Shown: piece after piece, positions 52,971 to 61,227 of the stretch
Layout: each line of letters begins with the position of its first letter
How positions within the stretch are numbered: position 1 is the first letter of the stretch
DNA from: DATAXI01 sp963756185
GTDB lineage: Bacteria; Verrucomicrobiota; Verrucomicrobiia; Chthoniobacterales; Chthoniobacteraceae
Direction of reading: 5' to 3'
Length of the DNA stretch: 64,000 nt
NCBI GenBank assembly: GCA_963756185.1
Contig: CAVWMS010000011.1
Location: forward strand, 186,001-250,000
Translations under genes and position numbers: made by a program
The notes under the pieces: generated by a model
Seen by the model: the letters and a program-made list of their open reading frames with translations, nothing else
The model's database searches: none
What the model was told of the DNA's origin: nothing

Positions 52971-54977
52971 ATGCCTTCCCGGCTCCTGAAAACCCTCCTC
53001 TGGCTCGCCCTTCCCTCCGCCGCAGCCCTCGCCCAGGCCCCCGTCACCACCGTCCAGCCTCCCGGCGCCCCCAGCCCCACCCCCGATTACCCCTCCGGGC
53101 CCTTCTTCGCCCCACCCTCATCTTCCCCCTCGCCCACCCCCGATCAATCCCTATCTCCCCCCGTAACCCTCGCTCCCGACACCACCCCGGACGACACCGG
53201 CAACTCCCTCGCCCCCAGTTGGGACACCCAGCGCCAGGCCCGCACCTACGTCCTCCAGGTTCCCGCCCCGCGCGGCCAGATCACCGATCCCAGGGCCGCC
53301 CCCTCGCCCAGACCCGCGTCGGTTACGATCTCGTCCTCAATTTCCCCATCTCGCCCGCCCATGAGCGATCCCGAGACCCTCGACTTCGCCCACAGCAGCT
53401 CAACCTCGCCCAGATCCTCCTCGGCCGCGCCATCACCGTCCCCGACGAATGCGATCCTCAAGCATTACCACAACCGCGGCCTGCTTCCGCTCGACATCGC
53501 CCTGGACCTCATCCCCACCGAGATCGACACCGTCAAACAGCAGCCGCTCGATCATCTCTCCCTCCAGCCGGTTTACGAGCGCTTTTACCCGAACGGCCCC
53601 ATGGCCGGCCAAATCCTCGGCTACGTGGGCCGTAGCGGTCGCACCGCCGATGGCCCCGTCATCCCCAACGAAGAACTCTGGCCCGTCTCCGAAGGCCGCG
53701 AAGGCCTCGAACTCACCTTCAACGCCCAGCTCACCGGCAAGAACGGCCAGCTCAACCTCACCTTCGATACTGCCGGCCAGAAGGCCTCCGAAAAAATCGT
53801 CATCCCGCCGCAGCCCGGCGCCAATGTCGTCACCACCCTCGATGCGGACATCCAGCGCATCACCGAGGCCGCCCTCGATAAAGGCGCAAAACGCGGCGCC
53901 ATCGTCATCGTCGATGCCACCAACGGCGACATCGTCGCCATGGCATCCAAGCCCTGCTACAACCCCAACGACTGGGTCCCCACCATCTCCCCGGAGGTCT
54001 ACAACGCGCTCAAGGACGACCCGGATATTCCCCTCTTCCCACGCGCCTTCCGCTCCTCTTATCCCCCCGGCTCCACGTTCAAGGTCCCCGTCGGCATCGC
54101 CGCCCTCGAAAGCGGCGCCATCAAGCTGAGCGATGTTTTCCCCGGCCCGCCCTCCATCCAGATCGGCGGCCTCACCTTCCACAACTGGAAAAAAACCGAC
54201 GCCGGCATGCTCGATTTCGTCGATGCCCTCACCCAGAGCTGCGACACCTGGTTTTACCAGGTCGGCATCAAGACCGGCGCCGACCCCATCATCGGCTGGG
54301 CCCAAAAAATGGGCTTCGGCCAGAAAACCGGCATCCCCCTGGCCGCCGAGGCCGAAGGCCGCGTCCCCACGCAGGATTACATGCAGCGCGTCTACGGGCG
54401 CAAATTCTCGGATGGCGACATGGCCAACTTCTCCATCGGCCAGGGCGACCTCCTGGTCACCCCGCTCCAGATGGCCGAAGCCATGGCCGCCGTCGGCAAC
54501 GGTGGCACCCTTTACCGAGCCCGGCTCGTCCAGCAGGTCGAGACCTACAACAGCCAGCTCCTCACCGCCTACAACGTCGAGGTAAAACAATTCCTCGGCA
54601 TCGACCCGCACATCCTCGACGCCGTCAGGCAGGGCATGATTAACGTCGTCGAAAGCCCCGCCGGCACAGCAGGCAAAGCCGCCATCGACGAAGTCCAGAT
54701 CGCCGGCAAGACCGGCACGGCCCAATGGGGCTCGAAAGCCCGCGAGCGCGACGCCGCATGGTTCGTCGGCTTCTGCCCCGCCGACCATCCCAAGTACGCC
54801 TTCGCCGCCCTTTATGAAGGCGAGATCGGCGAAAGCACCCACGGCGGCACCTACGCCGCCCCCATGATCGCCGACATCATGAAACAGCTCTTCAAACCCC
54901 CACCCGCCGTCAAAAAATCGGCAACCACAACCAGCCACCACCGCGCCCAACCCGCGCAAACGGAAACGAACGACTGA
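52971..54977 (+). CDS. mrdA: PBP2-like class B penicillin-binding transpeptidase, with frameshifts near 53.29-53.45 kb
   Basis: About 668 residues. The transpeptidase domain holds SxxK in YPPGSTFKVPVG, SxN-type SCD in LTQSCDTWFYQVG and KTG in IAGKTGTAQWG; AMASKPCYNPNDW is typical of PBP2. Between about 53290 and 53450 the frame changes and returns: GRPLAQTRVGYDLVLNFPIS and QQLNLAQILLGRAITVPDE lie one frame over, before AILKHYHNRGLLPL. The N-terminus reads like a cleavable signal peptide (SRLLKTLLWLALPSAAALAQ) followed by a Pro-rich linker, unlike the usual uncleaved anchor. It would cross-link peptidoglycan during elongation. No rodA is in the window. Confidence 0.85.
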   Translation: MPSRLLKTLLWLALPSAAALAQAPVTTVQPPGAPSPTPDYPSGPFFAPPSSSPSPTPDQSLSPPVTLAPDTTPDDTGNSLAPSWDTQRQARTYVLQVPAPRGQITDPRAAPSPRPASVTISSSISPSRPPMSDPETLDFAHSSSTSPRSSSAAPSPSPTNAILKHYHNRGLLPLDIALDLIPTEIDTVKQQPLDHLSLQPVYERFYPNGPMAGQILGYVGRSGRTADGPVIPNEELWPVSEGREGLELTFNAQLTGKNGQLNLTFDTAGQKASEKIVIPPQPGANVVTTLDADIQRITEAALDKGAKRGAIVIVDATNGDIVAMASKPCYNPNDWVPTISPEVYNALKDDPDIPLFPRAFRSSYPPGSTFKVPVGIAALESGAIKLSDVFPGPPSIQIGGLTFHNWKKTDAGMLDFVDALTQSCDTWFYQVGIKTGADPIIGWAQKMGFGQKTGIPLAAEAEGRVPTQDYMQRVYGRKFSDGDMANFSIGQGDLLVTPLQMAEAMAAVGNGGTLYRARLVQQVETYNSQLLTAYNVEVKQFLGIDPHILDAVRQGMINVVESPAGTAGKAAIDEVQIAGKTGTAQWGSKARERDAAWFVGFCPADHPKYAFAALYEGEIGESTHGGTYAAPMIADIMKQLFKPPPAVKKSATTTSHHRAQPAQTETND

Positions 54978-55005
54978 AGCCGTGGCACCTTCGACCCGAA
55001 ATATC

Positions 55006-55028
55006 GCCGCCTCCGGCGGCCATTTTTT
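55006..55028 (+). terminator. Rho-independent terminator after the PBP2 gene
   Basis: GCCGCC (55006-55011), loop TCC, GGCGGC (55015-55020), then a T6 run at 55023-55028. It starts 29 bp after the stop codon, on the same strand. Confidence 0.75.
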
Positions 55029-55135
55029 CAATCAGCAATCCGAGATCAGCAATCAGCAATTCCCACCACTGCCTGCCCACCCCCACCTTCCCTCTTGCCC
55101 TCCATTGCCCGACCATCTACCTTTCACCCCATCGA

Positions 55136-55209
55136 CGGGCCGTAGCACAGCTTGGTAGTGCGCTTGAATGGGGTTCAAGAGGTCGCTGGTTCGAATCCAG
55201 TCGGCCCGA
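55136..55209 (+). tRNA. tRNA-Pro(GGG)
   Basis: Acceptor CGGGCCG (55136-55142) pairs with CGGCCCG (55202-55208), discriminator A55209; the CCA end is not encoded. The anticodon stem CTTGA/TCAAG encloses ATGGGGT with anticodon GGG. The T-arm contains GGTTCGAATCC. The gene is intact and I found no second copy of its 3' end in the window. Confidence 0.93.
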
Positions 55210-55230
55210 CTCCTCCTTCCCCCGGCGAAC

Positions 55231-55590
55231 ATGAAAGAACCAAAATTCGGTCCGACATCCAGGTATGTCTCCCGGTTGTTGCTTCTGTTGTCCAAGGCAG
55301 ACTCGGCGGAGATGACAATCAGAGAATCGCAAGGGTTGCCGGAGGACCCCGACTTCGACGTTTCCACGACCGGCGGCTACCGTCGTGTGAGCAATCGGCT
55401 CAAGCTGATGGCGAGGATTACACCAATGCAGTACCCGACGCCCATTGCCGGTCAGATCATGTTCGGCGTCGGCCGCCATGGGTACACTGCCGATGTGGAG
55501 TTTCACGACTACGGGAGTGACCCGTGGCTCCGGCTTCGCTGCAAGTCCGAAGAGCATTTCTTCGGAAGCGTGCACTTGCCGGCGAAGTAA
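55231..55590 (+). CDS. Hypothetical protein
   Basis: 119 residues from ATG 55231, only 21 bp after tRNA-Pro. Soluble, mixed alpha/beta composition, ending in a beta-rich half (PIAGQIMFGVGRHGYTADVE, FHDYGSDPWLRLRCKSEEHF). No family recognised and no good ribosome binding site. The natural-looking composition favours a real gene; codon use is less GC-biased than that of the host housekeeping genes. Confidence 0.55.
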   Translation: MKEPKFGPTSRYVSRLLLLLSKADSAEMTIRESQGLPEDPDFDVSTTGGYRRVSNRLKLMARITPMQYPTPIAGQIMFGVGRHGYTADVEFHDYGSDPWLRLRCKSEEHFFGSVHLPAK

Positions 55591-55702
55591 GTTGTCCCAT
55601 TGACTCCTTGCCGACTGTCCACTGATGAGAAAGTCATTGAAGCAGCGGATGCTGCGAAGCACGTCGGGGAGACATCGCTGCCGCATGAGGCCCTAAAATA
55701 TC

Positions 55703-56079
55703 GTGACCACCCGAATTCCCCGTTGGAAGTGCTTCTGGCTCTACCTGGCCCTTTGCCTCTTCACAAACTTTCTCTTTTGCTCTTTCAGTCTGCACCACTT
55801 ACTGCATACGGACCCGGGCTACGAACTCGATCCACCCTCCTGGATTTCCATCGCAACCAATCTGCTGCTATCGCCATTCTTCCCGGCGCCCATAACGATC
55901 GCACTTAGCCTTGCCGCCCTCGGCTCCGCGCCGCTCTTCTATTCGGCGATGTTATTCTTTTTCGCCGAGCCTTTCTTTTCATTGGGTTCGGCCGCCGCTG
56001 GCTGCTCGCCCTCCTCGCCTCCATTCACATCCTCCTCGTCATTTCAGCAATCATCGGCTTCCACCACCTCCGCCTATAG
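55703..56079 (+). CDS. Small membrane protein, with one probable sequencing frameshift
   Basis: About 125 residues after correction. Three hydrophobic helices: WLYLALCLFTNFLFCSFSL, TIALSLAALGSAPLFYSAML and, beyond a missing base near 55965, WLLALLASIHILLVISAIIG followed by the stop at 56079. In the uncorrected frame the end becomes a Ser/Pro-rich string unlike a real protein. Function unknown. It is convergent with the DUF2442-HTH gene. Confidence 0.6.
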
Positions 56080-56112
56080 TGGACCATGCCGCCACAAACA
56101 CGGTCGTGTCCG

Positions 56113-56994
56113 CTACTCAAGCGCCGCCGCCACCGCTTGAAGATACTCATTAGGATTCACTCCATGAGCTTCGGCAAGTTTCTCCGCCGCGTTTGAAGTA
56201 AGTCGACACTCTCCACGTTCTATCCGTCGAAGCTGCTTTTCGCTGATTTCCGGGACTTGGGAAAGTGCGATTCCCTTTTGCTCACGGACTTTTCGGATCG
56301 CCGCGCCGTAACGCTCGTTAAACTCGCGGCTCTTTCGCTTCGCCTTCTGAAATGCAACCGGATCGACGACCTGCTGAAGCTGGTCCCACCCCAAATGTAC
56401 GTCCAGATTGGGCCAGTAAATGTAAGAACCATCCTCGTCAACCTCGAAGTTCCTCAACGACTGCTCATTGGCCTTGGCCAATGATTCAATTTTGAAAATT
56501 GGAACCTCGAGCCGTCTGAAATCCGCGGAGACAACGTGCAAAGTACCATCTTCGAGACGCGCATCAAGGATTCTGCCGTCACTCTCCTTTGACTCCAATG
56601 CCGCGGTCAGACGCCCAAGAAACGAACGAATTAAATCATCCCACTGCTTCTCATTGGTCCGGGCGAACGGCGGATCGGCTACATAAAATCGGTGCGGGGA
56701 TCGGATTTGCAAATCGACAATACGCGAGAGAAGCCTGTCACTGGATCGGCTGTCATTGAGAACCAGCAATCTTGTCTCTGCCGTCGCCCTTTCCCTGAAT
56801 GTTTGCACAAAATCATCGTCCAACTCATCGGAGAACGCGATTAGAAGATGCCAAAGTTCATGCGTTTTCTGAAATGGCTTCCATGTCTTCGACACACAAA
56901 GAGGATATTTCACAGTCCATGCTCCTCGAGCCGGCATCCGGTCGACGAGCCGGCCATACGGAATTACCCTGACTGTTTTGGAATCGCTTTTCAT
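56113..56994 (-). CDS. DUF2442 plus XRE-type HTH protein (putative antitoxin-like partner)
   Basis: 293 residues. The N-terminal 150 match nothing I know (ARGAWTVKYPLCVSKTWKPF, LLSRIVDLQIRSPHRFYVAD). Residues about 150-218 fit DUF2442: LDARLEDGTLHVVSADFRRL and YIYWPNLDVHLGWDQLQQVV. Residues 235-285 form a helix-turn-helix: YGAAIRKVREQKGIALSQVP, then EISEKQLRRIERGECRLTS. ATG 56994 overlaps the DUF4160 stop as ATGA. DUF4160-DUF2442 gene pairs are regarded as toxin-antitoxin-like; the long N-terminal extension is unusual. Confidence 0.75.
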   Translation of the reverse strand: MKSDSKTVRVIPYGRLVDRMPARGAWTVKYPLCVSKTWKPFQKTHELWHLLIAFSDELDDDFVQTFRERATAETRLLVLNDSRSSDRLLSRIVDLQIRSPHRFYVADPPFARTNEKQWDDLIRSFLGRLTAALESKESDGRILDARLEDGTLHVVSADFRRLEVPIFKIESLAKANEQSLRNFEVDEDGSYIYWPNLDVHLGWDQLQQVVDPVAFQKAKRKSREFNERYGAAIRKVREQKGIALSQVPEISEKQLRRIERGECRLTSNAAEKLAEAHGVNPNEYLQAVAAALE

Positions 56995-57260
56995 TGCTGC
57001 TTTACTTTGAGTTCCCACTCTTTGAGAAGGTCATCGCGATGATCGGCCACCATTTTCTCCAATAGATTCGTGATTCTCCTCGGAACTTCCTTCCCCTTCG
57101 GCCAAACAACCTGAAACATTTCGGTCGATGACGATGCGAGAAAATTCACCCTCACTTCCCATTGCCCTTTGCGTTTCGCGTGAAAATGCGGCGGCGAATG
57201 GTCGTTCGAGAAAAACCACATCTCGACGCCATTGATGCTGAAGCAATCCAATTTTCCCAT
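56991..57260 (-). CDS. DUF4160 protein (putative toxin-like partner)
   Basis: 89 residues. The family pattern is clear: GVEMWFFSNDHSPPHFHAKR (the HSPPHFH motif at about residues 21-27), then EVRVNFL and a helical C-terminus (HRDDLLKEWELKVKQ). DUF4160 genes typically precede DUF2442 genes, as here with an ATGA overlap. The biochemical activity is not known to me. It is first in the two-gene unit; the 220 bp upstream hold its promoter and a TTCGAATTTCG-type AT-rich repeat (about 57430-57462). Confidence 0.85.
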   Translation of the reverse strand: MGKLDCFSINGVEMWFFSNDHSPPHFHAKRKGQWEVRVNFLASSSTEMFQVVWPKGKEVPRRITNLLEKMVADHRDDLLKEWELKVKQQ

Positions 57261-57481
57261 GGTTCATGGTCCCGGAAGATACCTGAGGGATGGACAGATT
57301 GCAAGAAGTACTTCATGAAATATGTCCAAGCACTCAAGCCCCTCATCCAAAGGCAGATATCCAATTCGCACTATGAAATCGGGATTCCCCGTTTGATCGA
57401 GGTCATCCAATCATGAGTCCACCATAATTTCGAGTTTCGAATTTCGCATTTCGAATTCATTTCACGTTCCCACCCCCATTC

Positions 57482-58777
57482 TTAGAGACGCAAAAATATC
57501 TTCCTCTTATACATAAACTCCGCCAGCCAGACCGCCATTCCCAACCCCGCCGCCGTCACCACCAAATCCCCGCTCCCCTGCGCCACGTGGTTCTCGAAGA
57601 ATATCCTCACGTTCCCTTCGCACAGCTTCAGCGCGATGTTATCGAAAACCCCGATCGAACTCAGCATATACAACGTAATCGCATTCATCCCCACCCAGAC
57701 GAATGGCTGGCACCACCCCTGGTGGCCCCGAATGTCGATAAACCAATAAAACAACCCCAACATCAACGCCCCATATCCCGCCGCCACCAGCACATAGGAT
57801 AACGTCCATATCTTCTTGACGACCGGAAACTCGATTCCCCAAAGCCACCCCAGCAGAATCGCCCCGATCCCGCACACGATCAGCCAGCCCACCTTATGTT
57901 CGTCGGCCACATTCCTGTTCCGCAATAGCATCCCGGCAAACACACCCAGCAGGCACGTCGCCACCGCCGGCAATGTGCTCAGGTAACCCTCCGGATCATA
58001 GAACGTGTCGTATTTGCTCCCCGGCAGGTATTGGAAATCGATCTGGTTGGTCAGGTTGAACCCCTGCTCATACTTCCCCGTCGTGTAAGCGGTGGTCGCG
58101 TAAAAATACTTCCGCGCCGCCGCCTGCATTTGCGGATTCCCGCCCCGGCCCCTGATGAACAGTCGCGCCGTGCCCGGGTCGCCCGCCTTCAGCGCCGCGT
58201 TTGCCAGGCTCATCCTAGTCAATGCGATGTCCCGAACCGGCACAAGTCCCAGCAGCCCCCAGTAACCGAGCAGCAGCCCCGCGCATATCGCCGCCATCGT
58301 GCGCGGCTTGAGATAGCAATAGAACAATCCCGAAAAGAAGTAACCAAACGCGATCCGTTGCAGCACCCCCGCCAGCCGCACCTGCGGCCAGGCATGCGCG
58401 AACCCTCCATTGTAAATGACGCCGAAGAGAAACAGCAAAATGCTCCGCCGGAAGATCCGCTTCACCGCCTCGCCCCGACCCTTGGTCGCAATCGTCTTGT
58501 CCAGCGAAAGCACCAGCGAGACGCCCACGATGAATACGAACGTCGGAAAGATCAGGTCATACAAGTGCAGCCCGTCCCACTCCGCGTGATCCAGCTCATA
58601 GGCGAGATACCCCACCACCGGGTTCTGGTACATCCTGTGCAGCGCCACCGCGACCGAATCCACTCCCAGGATCCAAATCATGTCGAACCCCCGCAACGCG
58701 TCCACCGACATGAGCCGGCGCCCCACCCCCGGGGCATTTTCCGCGCCGGCGATTTGGGGAAGCTTATTCTCCGTCAT
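57482..58777 (-). CDS. Heparan-glucosaminide N-acetyltransferase-like membrane acyltransferase (DUF5009/NagX type)
   Basis: 431 residues with about ten transmembrane helices. Diagnostic N-terminal motifs are present: SVDALRGFDMIWILG, then DLIFPTFVFIVGVSLVLSLD and RIFRRSILLFLFGVIYNGGF. A polar periplasmic insert (about residues 190-255) separates the two halves. Relatives acetylate glucosamine residues or are named NagX in GlcNAc operons. No sugar-utilisation gene is next to it, so the substrate is unknown. It lies 89 bp from the stop of the decarboxylase gene upstream. Confidence 0.82.
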   Translation of the reverse strand: MTENKLPQIAGAENAPGVGRRLMSVDALRGFDMIWILGVDSVAVALHRMYQNPVVGYLAYELDHAEWDGLHLYDLIFPTFVFIVGVSLVLSLDKTIATKGRGEAVKRIFRRSILLFLFGVIYNGGFAHAWPQVRLAGVLQRIAFGYFFSGLFYCYLKPRTMAAICAGLLLGYWGLLGLVPVRDIALTRMSLANAALKAGDPGTARLFIRGRGGNPQMQAAARKYFYATTAYTTGKYEQGFNLTNQIDFQYLPGSKYDTFYDPEGYLSTLPAVATCLLGVFAGMLLRNRNVADEHKVGWLIVCGIGAILLGWLWGIEFPVVKKIWTLSYVLVAAGYGALMLGLFYWFIDIRGHQGWCQPFVWVGMNAITLYMLSSIGVFDNIALKLCEGNVRIFFENHVAQGSGDLVVTAAGLGMAVWLAEFMYKRKIFLRL

Positions 58778-58866
58778 GGGTTCAGGCGTCCGCGATCATG
58801 CCCCGCCACGCACCAACTGCATAGCCCAAAACTTAATGAGCGCGGATTTTCGCAGATTCCCCGAGA

Positions 58867-60501
58867 TCACAGCCGCTGCCCCAGCCGCTCCGTCAAACGA
58901 TCCAGCGCCGGCGAATGATCCGCCGGATCCAACTGCACATCCAGCAGGCAAAAGCTTTCCTTGTGCCCCGCCGCAAAAACCAGCGCCTCCTCGAGCTCCC
59001 CCTCCGTCTCCACCCGGAAACCCCGCCCGGCTCCAAAAATCTCCGGCAACCGATGATAATTCCAGTTCAGGATATCGTTGTAAGTCCCATCCTGCATCCC
59101 CCGCTCGGTCCCGTACCCGCCATTGTTTAGCACCACCACGATCGGGTTCAGCCCATACCGCACCGACGTCGACAATTCCATCCCCGTCATCTGGAACGCC
59201 CCGTCGCCCACCAGCACCAGCGGCCGCAACGACCCGTCGGCCATCTGCGCGCCGATGCTCGCCGGCACCGCGAAACCCATCGACGTATAATACGCCGGCC
59301 CGAGAAACTCCGTGTGATGCCGGATCAACAAATCCGCCGCGCCAAACAACGCGTCGCCCACGTCCGCGATCACCACCATCTCCGCCGTCAGGAACGCATT
59401 GATCCGCTGGAACAGCCGGCGCACGCTCACTTTCCTCGCGCCCTCGGGCGCGAAACCGATGGCCTGCTCGGGCCGCGGAAAATCCCCCGGCTCATGCCTG
59501 CCCAGCGGCCCCTCGTTCAATCCCTTCAAGAAATCCTCGAGCATCACATTTTCGTAAGTGTGAAACCGGATCGTCAGTTTCTCGCTCGTCGCGTAAATGG
59601 ACCGTCCCAGTTCCAGCCGCGCGGTGTAAATCCCCAGGTTCACATCCGTCATGAACACCCCCAGCAGCAGCGCGCAATCGCTCTCCTCGACATACCGGCG
59701 CACCTCCTCGCGCCCCATCGCCCCTTCATACACACCCATATACAACGGATGCTCCTCGCCGATGACCGATTTGCCCAGGATCGTTGATGCGATCGGGATG
59801 TTCGCGCGCTCCGCCAGCCGCAGCAGCAGCTCCTGGAAACCGAATCGCTGCACCTCGACATCCGCCAGGATCACCGGCTGGCGCGCCGCGTCCAGCATCG
59901 CCCGCGCTTCCGCCAGCGCCTCGCGCAACGCGTCCGCGTCGCTCTCGCTCCGGCGCGGCGCCGCCTGGTGATGCCCAACGCATCGCGCCGCCACCATGTC
60001 GCGCGGAATCTCGATATAGACCGGCCGCTTGAAACAGAGCGCCGCATCGAGCACGCGGTCGATCTCCCTTTGCGCCGTCTGCGCGTCGGAGAGCACCGTC
60101 GACGCCGCCGTGATCTGCTCGAAGATTTTCAACTGCGTATCGAACTCGCGAATCTTGTGATGGAGCAGTGGATTCTTCGCGCGCTCCTTTGTTCCCGGCG
60201 CTCCGCTGATGACCACCACCGGCGATTTCTCGGCGAACGCCTCCGCCGTAGTATTGGTCACCTTCAGGCCGCCCACGCAGTAAGTCACGCAAACCACCCC
60301 CAGCCCGCGCATCCGCGCGTACGCATCCGCCGCGAAACCCGCCCCCTGTTCGTCGCAGGTATTGACGATCACCATCTCCGAGTTTTCCAGCAGCGCGTAA
60401 AACCCCAGCGCGTAATCCCCCGGCACGCCAAACACATGCCGCACCCCCAGTTCCCGCAGCCGGTCGATCAAATACTCCCCAACCGTCAATTCATTCTGCA
60501 T
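58867..60501 (-). CDS. Thiamine-diphosphate-dependent 2-oxo acid decarboxylase (indolepyruvate/pyruvate decarboxylase type)
   Basis: 544 residues. The PYR domain begins TVGEYLIDRLRELGVRHVFG and has the catalytic Glu in CDEQGAGFAADAYARM and a His pair in LLHHKIREF. The PP domain has the ThDP motif VLVGDGAFQMTGMEL ending LNNGGYGTER. It should decarboxylate pyruvate, phenylpyruvate or indolepyruvate to an aldehyde; residues that set specificity cannot be judged here. ATG 60501 follows GGGAG closely; a longer frame upstream is not supported. No alcohol or aldehyde dehydrogenase is adjacent. Confidence 0.87.
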   Translation of the reverse strand: MQNELTVGEYLIDRLRELGVRHVFGVPGDYALGFYALLENSEMVIVNTCDEQGAGFAADAYARMRGLGVVCVTYCVGGLKVTNTTAEAFAEKSPVVVISGAPGTKERAKNPLLHHKIREFDTQLKIFEQITAASTVLSDAQTAQREIDRVLDAALCFKRPVYIEIPRDMVAARCVGHHQAAPRRSESDADALREALAEARAMLDAARQPVILADVEVQRFGFQELLLRLAERANIPIASTILGKSVIGEEHPLYMGVYEGAMGREEVRRYVEESDCALLLGVFMTDVNLGIYTARLELGRSIYATSEKLTIRFHTYENVMLEDFLKGLNEGPLGRHEPGDFPRPEQAIGFAPEGARKVSVRRLFQRINAFLTAEMVVIADVGDALFGAADLLIRHHTEFLGPAYYTSMGFAVPASIGAQMADGSLRPLVLVGDGAFQMTGMELSTSVRYGLNPIVVVLNNGGYGTERGMQDGTYNDILNWNYHRLPEIFGAGRGFRVETEGELEEALVFAAGHKESFCLLDVQLDPADHSPALDRLTERLGQRL

Positions 60502-60554
60502 CTCCCAACTGACTACCCGCCCCCGCCCCATTCATCAACGCCTTCCTTTTCCCT

Positions 60555-61186
60555 CTACAACCCCAACTCCCCCTGCACCTCCCCCCGCTCCTCCCCCGCC
60601 TTCCCCAACCTCACCTCCATCCCCTCCATCTCCTCGCCAGCATACGGCCCCGTCACCCGCGCAAACGCCGCGTCCTCCAATTCCCCACCCGACCACCATT
60701 CCTCCCAATCCTCCTTGCGCACGATCACCGGCATCCGGTCGTGAACCGGCAGCAGCAGCGCATTCGCCGCCGTCGTCAGCAGGCAGCACCGGTTCCCTTC
60801 CGCGCTCGATTCCCATATCCCTCCCATCGCGAACGGCCCGCCTCCGCGCACGGTAAAAATGTGCGGTCGCCGCCCGATCCTCGACCATTCATAAAAACCA
60901 TCCGCCGGCACCAGGCATCGCCGTTTCCGATCGCGCTCTTGAACGTCCGTTTCTCGCGCACCGTCTCCGACCGCGCGTTGAAGAGCGCCTTCGGTCCCTT
61001 CTCGACCTCCTTCGCCCATCGCGGCACGATTCCCCAAGTCATCTCCTCGATCCCGTGCCGCCCCGTCACCACCGCCACCCGTTGCGTCGGCGCGATATTC
61101 AGCCGCGGCACAAACGGAAACGCCGGCTCGACCTCCATCCAGTCAAACGCCGCCTTCGGATCCTTCAATCTGTACCGGTTGCACAT
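60555..61186 (-). CDS. yedK: SRAP-domain abasic site processing protein (YedK/HMCES), with one probable sequencing frameshift
   Basis: Protects abasic sites in single-stranded DNA by a covalent Cys link. The nucleophile is Cys2 in MCNRYRLKD; PRLNIAPTQRVAVV and NARSETVREKRTFKSAI follow. A base is missing near 60931; restoring it gives RKRRCLVPADGFYEWSRIGR with the active-site Glu and then HDRMPVIVR with the His. Corrected length is 210 residues, usual for the family. It lies 41 bp after the tolC-like start on the opposite side of a short gap and 53 bp before the decarboxylase gene. Confidence 0.88.
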
Positions 61187-61227
61187 TTTCGAAATGCTAC
61201 AGCAGCGGTGAGCCGCGCCGCCACCGC

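Noticed and set aside
53433..55031. A 532-codon minus-strand frame antisense to the PBP2 gene
   Set aside because: Composition typical of antisense shadow (Gly/Asp/Val-rich) and no start signal or family match.
55136..57260. A second island inserted in tRNA-Pro
   Set aside because: Unusual genes follow the tRNA, but no second copy of the tRNA 3' end and no recombinase gene are seen.
57162..57416. 84-codon plus-strand frame beside the DUF4160 gene
   Set aside because: It overlaps DUF4160 antisense for its first half and has no ribosome binding site; the second half alone is too short to support.
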